Below, piece by piece: positions 18,864 to 27,650 of a stretch of 64,000 bases of DNA. A model generated the notes under the pieces. It did no database searches, was not told the origin of the DNA, and saw nothing but the letters and a program-made list of their open reading frames with translations. The DNA comes from Mesorhizobium erdmanii USDA 3471. Its GTDB lineage: Bacteria > Pseudomonadota > Alphaproteobacteria > Rhizobiales > Rhizobiaceae. A program made the position numbers and the translations under genes. How positions within the stretch are numbered: position 1 is the stretch's first letter; each line of letters opens with the position of its first letter. Location: positions 333,227 to 397,226 of the forward strand of contig NZ_KI421454.1 in NCBI RefSeq assembly GCF_000472705.1, given 5' to 3'.

Positions 18864-20112
18864 TTGTTTTCTCCTGTAGTGCCTGATCGAGGATGGCAAT
18901 GCCGTGATCAAGTTCGTCATCTGAGATTGTTATCGGCGGAAGGACTTTGATGACGTCGCGATTTGGCCCGGAGGATTCGATCAGCAGGCCGTTTTCGAAC
19001 GCGACATCGTGCACACGGCCAACAACGGCCTGTGACCGGCACTTGAGGCCGGCCATCAGACCACGGCCGCGCTTTTGTTCGATGCACTTGGGGAATTTCG
19101 CAACGAGGCGATCAAGGTGTTCTTGCAGTTTGACGGCCGTCCCCTCGACGGCTTTAGTAAACTGCCTATCGGACCACATTGTGCACATGGCCGAGGAGGT
19201 CACAAAGGCGAGATTATTGCCTCTAAAGGTCCCGCTATGTTCTCCCGGATTCCATATGTCCATGTCAGGACGAATCAGAACTATGGACAACGGACTACCT
19301 GAACCGCTTAGCGATTTCGAAAGACACACGATGTCGGGCTCGATTTTCGCGAACTCAAATGAGAAGAAATCGCCCGTTCGTCCCGAACCTGCCTGAATGT
19401 CATCGACGATGAAAACAACGTCGTGCTTACGGCAAATGCGCTGAATTTCTGAGAGCCAAGGTGCGGATGCGGTGTTCATGCCGCCTTCTGCCTGGATGGG
19501 CTCCAGGATGATTGCGGCCGGCTTTTCTATCCCGCTGCCTGGGTCGCCCAACACGTAATCAATGTAACTCGCGGAATCGAAAGTTTGGTTCGGATAGTTC
19601 TCGTAAGGGACACGGATCACATCGTGGCGAGCCACGCCGCCAAGCTGTCTGGTTGACGCTGATCCCGACACCGCCAAGGAGCCGAGCGACATGCCATGGT
19701 ACGAATTTGTGAAGGCCATGACACTCGAGCGGCCGGTATATTTTCGCGCCAGCGCCAACGCCGCTTCGTTAGCGTTTGTCCCGGTCGGCCCAGGAAACTG
19801 TATCTTGTAAGAAAGGCCCCGGGGCTTCAGGATCGACTCGACAAACACTTCTATGAAGTCACGCTTTGCAGCTGTATACATATCAAGCGACAAGACAATA
19901 TTTTGATCGGCGAGATATTGAATTGCCGGCGCAATGATATCCGGGTTGTTATGACCGTAGTTGAGCGCGCCGGACCCTACAAGGAAATCAATATATGGCT
20001 TTCCGGACTCGTCCCAGATTGTCGCCCCAAGTGACTTTTTAAAGACTGTTGGAAATGATCGTCCATAGCGACGAACGTTAGACTCATAAGCTTCGAAAAT
20101 GCCGATATCCAT
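18853..20112 (-). CDS. Class III aminotransferase, EctB-like (diaminobutyrate-2-oxoglutarate transaminase)
   Basis: A 419-aa PLP enzyme very like EctB/DoeD, which interconvert L-2,4-diaminobutyrate and aspartate semialdehyde. Markers are ESNVRRYGRSFPTVF at the N-terminus, GSGALNYGHNNP, the PLP-phosphate region GPTGTNANEAALALAR, the Asp of VDDIQAGSGRTG and the Schiff-base Lys in CLSKSLSGSG. Length equals EctB (about 420). The ATG at 20112 is chosen because it begins the family sequence MDIGIFEAYES; GAGAGG lies upstream. EctA and EctC are absent, so this is not an ectoine biosynthesis operon. It is coupled to a 2OG oxygenase gene, which points to a modified diaminobutyrate or related amino acid. 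Confidence 0.88.
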   Translation of the reverse strand: MDIGIFEAYESNVRRYGRSFPTVFKKSLGATIWDESGKPYIDFLVGSGALNYGHNNPDIIAPAIQYLADQNIVLSLDMYTAAKRDFIEVFVESILKPRGLSYKIQFPGPTGTNANEAALALARKYTGRSSVMAFTNSYHGMSLGSLAVSGSASTRQLGGVARHDVIRVPYENYPNQTFDSASYIDYVLGDPGSGIEKPAAIILEPIQAEGGMNTASAPWLSEIQRICRKHDVVFIVDDIQAGSGRTGDFFSFEFAKIEPDIVCLSKSLSGSGSPLSIVLIRPDMDIWNPGEHSGTFRGNNLAFVTSSAMCTMWSDRQFTKAVEGTAVKLQEHLDRLVAKFPKCIEQKRGRGLMAGLKCRSQAVVGRVHDVAFENGLLIESSGPNRDVIKVLPPITISDDELDHGIAILDQALQEKTNGD

Positions 20113-20970
20113 TAAAGGGCCTCTCTGTATGCGGCTTGCGATCAACGCTGCAGGTTCTATGTTCACGCATTCCAAACCGTTGAGTTAGACGATTAGCTAC
20201 GGCCAATCTCGGACTTAAAGCGAACGTATCATGGTCAGCGACTTGCATTCGCAAAGAGTCTGTAAACTTGTTTGACGAATCTGTTGCATCGCTTTGGATA
20301 GCGATAGCGTGACAGTCAGTACCCGCCTTTGCAGCAACGCCATCGGCGGCGTTGTTGGCGGGGGCGACTGACACAACCGCACCGGTTTTTCCAGCATGAC
20401 TGCAAGCACGATGCTTTGGTATTTGTCTACGTCGGCCGTGACGGGATCCTTGCCGACGAGTAGCTGTGGCAGATAGCGATGTCTCACTTCGATGTGACGG
20501 CGAGACCGGTGCTCGCTCGGGTTTCGTTTGAAACGCGAACGAGCCGGACCGCGAATTGGCGGCAGAACTGGAACTGACCGCAGCCTCTAATTGTGGCCGT
20601 GGCCACCGTGGCGGTGATTGCGCTGTTTCCTGGGCGGCGCGCTGGCCCACCTCCTGGCTTCACGCCATATACAATGCCTCGGCCCCTCGCGAGGTGGCTT
20701 CCGCACCGCAGGCCACGGGCCGAGCACGCGAGTGGTGTTCGGCACCCACGAGCTGACGCAGACGCGCCTGCTTCGAGAAGACGCGATCGAAGCGGTATCG
20801 ACAACCCCGGTGTTCGCCACCGGACTGTGTGGTGACGACGGCGCCGCTTTTGGAGCGCAGCACGACTAAGAGTTCCCACCCGGTCCACATTCATATGATC
20901 GAAAACGCTGGCTTAGGCGACGACACTGGCGATTTGTCCGATTCCGCTTTTTGTACGCAAAGCTTCACTC
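20113..20970. other. Unassigned region upstream of the iscA promoter
   Basis: Several short overlapping frames lie on both strands between 20215 and 20895. They are rich in Arg/Pro/Ala, as expected of non-coding GC-rich DNA, and none is recognisable. It may be a decayed gene on the minus strand. The aminotransferase promoter should be at its left end. Confidence 0.4.
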
Positions 20971-20986
20971 TGTTCGACATCCGACA
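20971..20986 (+). promoter_or_regulatory. NifA upstream activator sequence
   Basis: An exact TGT-N10-ACA site (TGTTCGACATCCGACA), 64 bp upstream of the -24 box at 21051. This is a usual arrangement for NifA-activated promoters. Confidence 0.75.
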
Positions 20987-21050
20987 ATTGTTGGATGTGA
21001 GAGAGGGCGCCAAATCCGCTAACCCGGTGTTTCAATCCAATTTTCCTCTC

Positions 21051-21066
21051 TGGCACGTTCTGTGCA
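21051..21066 (+). promoter_or_regulatory. Sigma-54 (-24/-12) promoter of the iscA-nifU operon
   Basis: TGGCACGTTCTGTGCA has the GG-N10-GC spacing and a perfect TGGCACG -24 box. Its -12 box is GTGC rather than TTGC. It lies 38 bp before the iscA ATG and downstream of a NifA site, so nitrogen-fixation control is likely. Confidence 0.75.
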
Positions 21067-21103
21067 GCCTGGCTTGCGAACGCATCAGCAAGAAAATAGT
21101 CCG

Positions 21104-21424
21104 ATGATCACACTCACTGAAAACGCCGTCGCCGCCGTCAAGGCCGCGCTTTCCCGGGCCGACGAACCGGCGGAAGGCTTTCGCATCAAGGTCGAGGCGG
21201 GCGGCTGCGCGGGCCTCAAATACCTGATGGGTCTGGAAAGCGTCTCGCGGGAGGGCGATGCCATCATGGAGACGGACGGGTTCAAGGTGTTCGTCGACGC
21301 AAACTCTCAGCCCCATCTCGCCGGCATGACCGTTGACTTCGTCACGGACCTGGAGTCCTCGGGCTTTGTTTTCGACAATCCCAACGCGCGGGACAAATGC
21401 GCCTGCGGCAAGTCCTTCGGCTAG
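21104..21424 (+). CDS. iscN: HesB/IscA-type Fe-S cluster assembly protein, nif-associated
   Basis: A 106-aa A-type Fe-S carrier. The three conserved Cys are present: Cys35 in AGGCAGLKY and Cys99/Cys101 in CACGKSFG. Rhizobial nif regions often carry such a gene in front of nifU/nifS. It delivers Fe-S clusters to nitrogenase assembly in the cytoplasm. The ATG at 21104 is chosen because the family starts MITLTENA; an upstream Met at 21062 lies inside the -12 box. It is the first gene after a NifA/sigma-54 promoter and lies 26 bp before the nifU homologue. The symbol follows rhizobial usage. Confidence 0.85.
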   Translation: MITLTENAVAAVKAALSRADEPAEGFRIKVEAGGCAGLKYLMGLESVSREGDAIMETDGFKVFVDANSQPHLAGMTVDFVTDLESSGFVFDNPNARDKCACGKSFG

Positions 21425-21450
21425 CCGCCATCACGACAAGGATCGGCGCC

Positions 21451-21912
21451 GTGTGGGATAATACCGACAACGTCTACCTCTTCAACGACAAGCTCTATTT
21501 CATCAACCCGCACAATGTCGGCGCTTTGGACACCCCCAATGCGGCCGGCGAGGTCGGCGCCGTCGCCTGCGGCGACGGGCTTAAATTGATAATGGGTTTC
21601 GACCCCAAGACCGAGACGATTACTGCCGCAACGTTCCAGACCTTCGGCCGCGGCTCGGCCATAACCGCTTCCTCGACATTTACCGAATTCATCGTCGGCA
21701 AGACCATCGATGAAGCCCTTCAGATCACCGATCAGGACATGGCGGTTTTTCTCCGCGCCCTGCCGCCGCACACGACCTACTCATCGCTCGACCGCCTCAT
21801 CCTGGAGCGCGGCTTGCGTCTGATGAGCGAGTTCTTCCGGGCTGTAAGGAAGGCTTTCGAGGAGACCCCAGGATTCTCACGCCTCGTCCTCGTCAAGGCA
21901 CCATCGCCATGA
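21451..21912 (+). CDS. nifU: NifU N-terminal domain homologue, truncated and lacking Cys ligands
   Basis: A 153-aa protein that aligns with the IscU-like scaffold domain of NifU: VWDNTDNVY, NPHNVGALD, GEVGAVACGDGLKL, ETITAATFQTFGRGSAI, FIVGKTIDEALQITDQD. In NifU this domain holds a transient Fe-S cluster on three Cys. Here only the first remains (VACGD). The second is Arg (FGRGS instead of FGCGS), and the HCSVMG region is replaced by TTYSSLD. The central ferredoxin-like domain and C-terminal Nfu domain (full length about 280-300 aa) are absent. The start is GTG at 21451. It probably cannot act as a scaffold and is either a decaying gene or a repurposed protein. Confidence 0.75.
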   Translation: MWDNTDNVYLFNDKLYFINPHNVGALDTPNAAGEVGAVACGDGLKLIMGFDPKTETITAATFQTFGRGSAITASSTFTEFIVGKTIDEALQITDQDMAVFLRALPPHTTYSSLDRLILERGLRLMSEFFRAVRKAFEETPGFSRLVLVKAPSP

Positions 21913-22145
21913 GCGACGTGATCGAAGCGTTTCTCGTGGTGATAAGCTTCGAGGAGCCAGAGGCCCTTCCCCGCAGCCTCCGCTCGCTGAACCCTAATTC
22001 TGCGTGGAGTTCGAGCGAGTGGGTTTTCGGTAACGAGCCTCGACGGTGGAACGCGCTACAAAACGTGCAGTGGGACATTTCCCACCTTTTGCCGCGTCTC
22101 GTAAGCCAGCAGAGATGCTCCCTTGCTCACTCGAAGGCCGCTTAA
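21909..22145 (+). CDS. Small hypothetical protein between nifU and queE
   Basis: A 78-codon frame whose ATGA overlaps the nifU stop, ending 3 bp before queE. No domain is recognised. The overlap at one end and close spacing at the other would fit a coupled gene, but the composition is unremarkable and it may be only the degraded tail of nifU. Confidence 0.3.
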   Translation: MSDVIEAFLVVISFEEPEALPRSLRSLNPNSAWSSSEWVFGNEPRRWNALQNVQWDISHLLPRLVSQQRCSLAHSKAA

Positions 22146-22148
22146 GCA

Positions 22149-22784
22149 ATGTCATATGCGGTCAAGGAAATCTTCTACACCCTTCAAGGTGAAGGACGAA
22201 ATGCCGGGCGGGCCGCCGTATTTTGTCGTTTCGCCGGCTGTAACCTTTGGTCGGGACGTGAAGGCGACCGGGCAAAAGCATTCTGCGGATTTTGCGACAC
22301 CGATTTCGTTGGGGTCGATGGCCCCGGTGGCCGACATTTTGACACCGCACGGCAGCTTGCGTTGGCGATCGAGCAAGCCTGGCGCGGGACGCGTACTGGG
22401 CGGCGTCTTGTCGTGCTCACCGGAGGGGAACCCCTCTGCCAGATCGATGAAGAACTCCTGGAAGCGCTGCATTGCTTGGCGTTTGAAATTGCCGTGGAGA
22501 CCAACGGTACCATTCCCACACCCGCCGGCATCGACTGGCTGTGCGTCAGTCCGAAATGCAATGCACGCCTCGTGGTCATGGCAGGGGACGAGCTAAAGCT
22601 TGTATATCCTCAGATTGGCGCGGAGCCCGAACATTTCGAAGTTCTCGCGTTTGAGCACCTTTTGCTTCAGCCGATGGATGGGCCCGAGCGCGAGGCGAAT
22701 ACGACCGCCGCAGTGGCCTATTGTCTTGCCAACCCACGTTGGCGCCTGAGCCTGCAAACCCACAAGTTTCTCGGGATCCCATGA
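22149..22784 (+). CDS. queE: 7-carboxy-7-deazaguanine synthase
   Basis: A 211-aa radical SAM enzyme converting 6-carboxy-tetrahydropterin to 7-carboxy-7-deazaguanine. The cluster motif has the QueE-type CX14CX2C spacing (Cys31, Cys46, Cys49; AFCGFCDTDF). The SAM-binding GGE is in VVLTGGEPL, and the N-terminal FYTLQGEG is typical. Length is normal. Its stop overlaps the queD start (ATGA). It is the first of three preQ0 genes in order queE-queD-queC and lies on the same strand downstream of the NifA-type promoter at 21051, so it may be nitrogen-fixation regulated. Confidence 0.95.
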   Translation: MSYAVKEIFYTLQGEGRNAGRAAVFCRFAGCNLWSGREGDRAKAFCGFCDTDFVGVDGPGGRHFDTARQLALAIEQAWRGTRTGRRLVVLTGGEPLCQIDEELLEALHCLAFEIAVETNGTIPTPAGIDWLCVSPKCNARLVVMAGDELKLVYPQIGAEPEHFEVLAFEHLLLQPMDGPEREANTTAAVAYCLANPRWRLSLQTHKFLGIP

Positions 22785-23134
22785 AAATTACGCAAGCTTT
22801 CACCTTCGAGGCAGCGCACTGTCTTCCGCGGGTGCCAGAAACCCACCGCTGTCACCGCATACATGGCCATTCCTACCGTGTGGAACTGCGTCTGGAGGGG
22901 CCCGTCGATCCAGATACGGGCTTTGTCATCGATTTCTTCGATGTCGAGGCTGTGTTCGGACCGCTTCTGCAACGTCTCGACCATCAGTATCTGAATGAGA
23001 TTGAAGGTCTCGACAATCCGACCGCGGAAAACATTGCGGTCTGGATCTGGAACCAAACCAAGCCGCTTCTTGGCCAAATGTGCTCGGTAACAGTCTACGA
23101 GACACCGCTGTGCTGGGCTGAATACGAGGGTTGA
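22781..23134 (+). CDS. queD: 6-carboxy-5,6,7,8-tetrahydropterin synthase
   Basis: A 117-aa QueD converting dihydroneopterin triphosphate to 6-carboxy-tetrahydropterin. The zinc His ligands are His13 (FEAAHCL) and His28/His30 (RIHGHSY), and the catalytic Cys is Cys24 (THRCH). The conserved DFFDVE and LDHQYLNE are present. The ATG at 22781 overlaps the queE stop; a longer frame from 22721 is inside queE. Length is normal (about 118). Confidence 0.95.
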   Translation: MKITQAFTFEAAHCLPRVPETHRCHRIHGHSYRVELRLEGPVDPDTGFVIDFFDVEAVFGPLLQRLDHQYLNEIEGLDNPTAENIAVWIWNQTKPLLGQMCSVTVYETPLCWAEYEG

Positions 23135-23138
23135 CCCG

Positions 23139-23876
23139 ATGCAACGAGATCCGGGAACCGCACTCGTCCTTTTCTCCGGCGGCCAGGATTCCACAACCTG
23201 TCTGGCCTGGGCGCTGGAGAACTTCGACCGCGTCGAGACAATCGGCTTCGACTATGGGCAGCGGCATCGGATCGAGCTCGATGTGCGGCCCTACCTGCTC
23301 GCGCGCATTCGAAAAGACTTTCCGGCCTGGCGTGGGCGATTGGGCGAGGACCACATGATTGACATGGCCGTGCTCGGCCAAATCAGTGATACCGCGCTCA
23401 CGCGCGACGTCGAGGTCGCACTGAACGCGAACGGTCTAACAAATACCTTCGTGCCTGGCCGCAACCTTCTGTTCCTCGGCTTTGCGGCCGCGATAGCTTA
23501 CCGGATGGGCGCGAAACACCTCGTGATCGGCGTTTCCGAGACGGATCGTTTCAGCTACCCGGATTGTCGGGATGACGCAGTCAAAGCGATGCAACTTGCC
23601 CTGAACCTTGGAATGGAGACGCGTTTCATCATTCACACACCCCTCATGCAGCGCGACAAGGCGCAGACCTGGGCGCTGGCGGATTGTCTGGGCGGTGAGG
23701 CGCTGGTGAAGCTCATCTGCGAGGGAAGCCACACCTGCTATAGCGGAGACCGTGAGCATAGACATAGCTGGGGTTTCGGTTGCGGGACCTGCATAGAGTG
23801 TCATCTTCGCGCAGCGGGATGGGAGCAATTCCGGTCCTGCAAAGAGGCACCCCTGGCCGCCCATGAAATGACGTGA
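23139..23876 (+). CDS. queC: 7-cyano-7-deazaguanine (preQ0) synthase
   Basis: A 245-aa ATP-dependent enzyme that turns 7-carboxy-7-deazaguanine and ammonia into preQ0. The PP-loop is LFSGGQDSTTCL (residues 11-22). The zinc Cys cluster is visible near the C-terminus (SHTCYSGD, then CGTCIECHLR). It starts 4 bp after queD. The operon contains no folE or queF, so the pathway from GTP and the onward steps to queuosine must use chromosomal genes, or preQ0 itself is the product wanted here. Confidence 0.95.
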   Translation: MQRDPGTALVLFSGGQDSTTCLAWALENFDRVETIGFDYGQRHRIELDVRPYLLARIRKDFPAWRGRLGEDHMIDMAVLGQISDTALTRDVEVALNANGLTNTFVPGRNLLFLGFAAAIAYRMGAKHLVIGVSETDRFSYPDCRDDAVKAMQLALNLGMETRFIIHTPLMQRDKAQTWALADCLGGEALVKLICEGSHTCYSGDREHRHSWGFGCGTCIECHLRAAGWEQFRSCKEAPLAAHEMT

Positions 23877-24060
23877 GCGCCCAGATCCAGGCCGACGGCG
23901 GCAATCTGTTCCATAGATCGTTTCCCTTTCTTTGTGGTGTTCAGCACGACCAGGGTGGGCGCCTTCGATGCCGTTTCGAAGGGCTGTTCCATGCCATCGA
24001 CCTTGATGATCTTTGCCGTTCGCGTGGTGCTGTTTGGTAGGGGAGTTCAGCACCATGGCG
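23877..24060 (-). other. Possible IS110-type N-terminal remnant
   Basis: The minus strand reads SMEQIAAVGLDLGAHV, like the first residues of IS110 transposases (a DEDD-type fold begins VGLDLAKHVF). The rest is missing. Sequence just upstream reads as a possible promoter-proximal leader of the same element. Confidence 0.35.
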
Positions 24061-24429
24061 AGCAGGCTGCGGTTGTTATCCTTGGTCCCGGTCGGATTGA
24101 TCGTGGAGCGTACCGCCAAGAAAAAGGGGAGGTCTGGTTTCGACGAGAGGCGGTTGATGCCCGAGCCTGCCCTTATCCTGGAGGATCGTCCATGCAGGTC
24201 CATAACCCGCATGGCCGCACCATTGGCATCATTGAAGCGACGAATGACGACCTCATCGGCAATCGATGCCGGCGCCTGCGTAAGCCGGCACGGGCGCAGG
24301 CGCCTGCGGCGACGCGATGTTGCGGATATCCCTCCCCTGGCCTACCTCGGCCCAATCATAGGATTCCTGATAAGCGCCTTCGATCTCGCAATGCTCCTGC
24401 GTCCAGTGAATGCGCGTGCCGTCTTGATG

Positions 24430-24800
24430 GCGATCGTCACAGCCTCAGTGTCGAAGTTGACGAAATGATCTGCACAATCGCCGGAGACAATCGAGCAGGT
24501 AATTCAGCAAAGTCGATCTCATGTACCGTCGAATTGAAAAGGCCGCTGCCGTCATGAAGGATGCGCGCGACCGCATCAAGCGCCGGGGCAAAGCCATCCC
24601 TATGCATCAGAATGGCGAAAGTGTTGTCGAGGTCCAGAAAGCACTGTCCGTTGACGTCAGCCAGGCGCCTTCGCGTTGCAGCGCGCCGCCTTCGGATCGC
24701 ACAGCCGCAGCGCGCGTGGTGCCATCGGGAAAAATGGGGGCCGCGGGCGAACAATCTTGCCGATTGGCGTCAGGCGGCGCGGAGATTTCATCCAACATGT
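24430..24800 (-). pseudogene. Class III aminotransferase fragment (glutamate-1-semialdehyde aminomutase-like)
   Basis: The minus strand, with frame changes, shows the N-terminal part of a class III aminotransferase: DGTTRAA, then VNGQCFLDLDNTFAILMH, then a shifted NSTVHEIDFAELPARL. The PLP-lysine domain is absent, so it is a truncated pseudogene. It runs divergently from the LacI pseudogene, a pairing typical of a regulated catabolic locus now decayed. Confidence 0.6.
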
Positions 24801-24894
24801 CAGGCCTCTCCTCGAAGGATCTGGAGAGCTACGCGTCTTCCGCTGACATGGCCTTTGCACTTGGTAGACGTCATTCACGAATGGGAGGCGGCTG

Positions 24895-25873
24895 ATGAAC
24901 AGGCCAACGATCGCCGATCTGGCGAAAGCCGCGGGCGTAAGTGTTTCCACGGTCAATAGGCTCTTGCACGGAACTGGCACACTGCGACCGCAGACGGCCG
25001 ACCTCATCTTGAGCGCAGCGCAGCAGATCGGCTTCCGCAGTTCGGGGCCGCTGCACGAACGCAGGCGGGACAATCTCCCGCATCGGCACTTGAGCTTTCT
25101 CATGCAGCAATCGCACTGGCCGCTCTGCCGGATCTGGGCCGAGGCGCTTCTAGGTGCCTGCGCGCGACGCACAGATGCGGTTATTGAGCCAGACGTGCTC
25201 TTCCAGGGCGACCCTTCCCCAGAAGCGGTCGCTGCCAATCTGCTCAAGAAAGGCGGAAGCGCCGATGCAATCGCGGTGATCTCGGCCGATCACCCGCTCG
25301 TCGGCCAGGCGATTGACGAGTTGCGCGTCAAAGGCGTTCCGGTGATCGCCTACGTCACCGACCTGTCCGCCGCCAGCCGGGCCGGCTTTGTGGGGACCGA
25401 CAACTGGAAGGCCGGCCGCACCGCCGCATGGTTTATCAGCCAGACGTCCGGTCGGCCCGGCAACGTCTTTCCTCTCATCGGCAGCAACCGTTATCAGTTC
25501 CGAGACATCTCGGATGCGAGCTTTCGCTCTACATGCGCGAGCACGCGCCCGAGTTCCACGTCAGCGAAACGCTCCTGACCCATGAGCGCCGAGGAACGCC
25601 TATGCAATCGTTCGCAGGCTGATAGCGGAGGAGCCGGAGCTCCGCGGCATCTTCGTCAATGGCGGCGGCATTTCCGGCGTTCTGCGTGCCATGCGCGAGC
25701 TCGCTGTGGAGCATTGTAAAATCCGGGTCGTCTGCCGCGACATCGGGCCCGAGACACGCAAGGGATTGAGCGAAGGCTTGATTACTGCTTCCTTGTGCCA
25801 TCCCATCGACAGGATGCATGAAGAACTCATCGACGTGATGCTGCGAATGATGAACGCACGGACACACGGCTAA
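24895..25873 (+). pseudogene. LacI-family transcriptional regulator, frameshifted
   Basis: The HTH is intact (TIADLAKAAGVSVSTVNRLL, residues 5-24), followed by a periplasmic-binding-like domain (VISADHPLVGQAIDELR, VPVIAYVTDL, FVGTDNWKAGRTAA). Near 25515 the reading jumps to a second frame (CELSLYMREHAPEFHVSETLL) and near 25610 to a third (RRLIAEEPELRGIFVNGGG, then RVVCRDIGPETRKGL), ending at 25873. At least two frameshifts break the gene. Conserved residues are kept on both sides, so inactivation looks recent or is a sequencing artefact. Confidence 0.8.
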
Positions 25874-26136
25874 TCGAACAGCGGCTTGTTCCGTTCGAGA
25901 TCCTCACGCCAGAGAGCATTTGGACTTAAGAATCGGAAGAGGCATCGTCGTCCGGATACGGTCATCCGTGCGGCTGCGAAGCGACCCGCTTCGTGGAGTA
26001 AAACTGGGGCGCAAAGGGCAGCTCGGCACTCATGATCCTCGCAGCAACCGAAATAGGCCAGGAGAGGACGAGGAGATGGAAATCTCCGAGGAAGCCGACC
26101 TTGTCGAGAGCTGGCCCCCAAGCTTGCGCCAATGAT

Positions 26137-26600
26137 TAGGCTGCATCGGTCGTCGGCGCCGATTTGCGCGGCTTGTGGCGCACCACAACGTCCACCTTAT
26201 AAGCGCCTCGATCGAGGCAGCGCACCGGGCGATCTATAGAGAACTTGCCTGTTCGCCCATGACTACGGCGGATATGTCGAGCTGTTTCATGGCAAGCAAT
26301 GGAGCTGATTTGGCTTGAGTGAGGCGCCGACGGTTAATGACGGCGCGGATCTCACGGGCGAGCTTGGCTTTCCGCAATTCCTCTTCGGAATTGTCAAAGC
26401 CCAAATCCGCAAACACGTTGCCGCTGGTCATTTCGCCGGTGATTCTTCAGTCATGACTTTGCTCCTTCCCATAGTTTTCGCGATCGTGCGTCTCAGCCAC
26501 CTTCAATCGCTGTAACGAGATCGACTTCGCACTTGGGCGTGTCCCTGCCCTTCTTCTGGAACCAAAGATGCAGATCACACCAGCGAAGCGACGGCACGGA
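26137..26600 (-). pseudogene. Decayed toxin-antitoxin pair (Gp49-like toxin end and XRE antitoxin)
   Basis: The antitoxin starts at 26431 (TSGNVFADLGFDNSEEEL, then LAREIRAVINRRRLTQAK) and is of the HigA/YgjM XRE type; it jumps frame near 26255 to finish as VDVVVRHKPRKS. Upstream on the same strand, about 26480-26600, the end of a phage Gp49-like (DUF891, HigB) toxin is readable (FQKKGRDTPKCEVDLV). Only the toxin's C-terminal part remains, so the module is dead. Confidence 0.6.
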
Positions 26601-27070
26601 CGGGCGCTAAGTATCACTGTCTAAGTCGTCGACCACCGCAAGGATTCGGCCGCCAAATCCCTTGAGGGCATTGACCGCCAGATGCTGCACGCCATTTTGG
26701 GCATCGTTGATTGCAACACCCATCACGCTGCAGACATCGACCAATCTGACTCCGCTCAGCCACTGAAAAGAAAAGATTCGGGTCAAACAGCCGTTTTTGC
26801 CAAGTGATCATATTTTCCTATGAACGCATTTTGGCCTGCACGGACCGTTCCAGCTCGGCGCAAGTCAATCACGCTCTGCAATCCACCCAGTAGAGCAATG
26901 GCGGTGCTACATCGATAATGAGCCCAGTTTTGCTTTTTTGAGAAGGTGTCTGTCTTGCTTGGCCGCAGCGAATATCCCGGTAAAGTTGGCTGCAGCGCAT
27001 CGCGCTTAGCGCTCGCCGGGCGGAGCTGGTCCGGGATTGCGAAGCCCGGCGAGCGCGGATCGTCTTGGGC
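26601..27070. other. Unassigned segment
   Basis: A minus-strand frame at about 26625-26760 reads VRLVDVCSVMGVAINDAQNG in one phase, without a family I recognise. Nothing else is supported. Confidence 0.3.
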
Positions 27071-27077
27071 GATGTGG

Positions 27078-27275
27078 TGATCAGGCGTGGTTCTTGAAGC
27101 GCCAGGATTCATGTCCGATTTCGATGATCTCGCAACGATGTGTGAGATGATCGAGCAGTGCGGTCGTTGTTCCGTCGAAGTAGCGGCCGCGCCCGCTGTC
27201 GCGGATGAGCGCCCGGGCGATGGCAATGGCCAGATGCGACTTCCCGTTCCGGGCCACCAATCAACACGCCATTGG
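27078..27275 (-). pseudogene. IS21-family IstB remnant
   Basis: The minus strand joins an IstB P-loop piece (GVLIGGPE, then KSHLAIAIARALIRDSGRG) directly to the IstB C-terminus (TTALLDHLTHRCEIIEIG, then HESWRFKN). The middle of the ATPase is deleted. A related scar lies at 34690-35020. Confidence 0.7.
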
Positions 27276-27331
27276 ACAAATGCCATCAAGGGCATCTCAC
27301 CGCCGGGCGGCGGCGAACAAGAAGGAGAGGA

Positions 27332-27650
27332 AATGATGGAACGCAGGCTTGATGACGTGATCGCAGCCCTCCCTGAGGAGCGTCGGGGGCGTGTCGACGC
27401 ACGTTTCCAAGAGCTAAGGAGGGAGGTCGAGAGCTTCGGCGAGCTGCGCCGTGCGGCTGGGCAAGGCCCAGGCAGAGATTGCCTTGACCCTCAAGATCAA
27501 GCAGCCCTCGGTCTCGAAGATCGAGAAGCAGGCCGATATGTATCTGTCGACTCCTAGAGCTATGTAGAGGCGATCGGGGGACAACTCGACCTCATCGTCG
27601 CCTCCTCGCGCGCGCCCCTTCGTTTAGAGCGGCTCGGCGACGCCCTAGCC
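27332..27650 (+). pseudogene. XRE-family antitoxin, frameshifted
   Basis: It starts MMERRLDDVIAALPEERRG, then changes frame near 27455 to read KAQAEIALTLKIKQPSVSKIE and MYLSTPRAM, and again near 27560 for a segment that reads YVEAIGGQLDLIVASS. It matches HTH antitoxins of the HigA/Xre type that pair with RelE/HigB toxins. No toxin gene is seen beside it. Confidence 0.65.

Noticed and set aside
23436..24212. 258-codon minus-strand frame
   Set aside because: Nearly half is antisense to queC, and the rest falls in IS-type debris in another frame.
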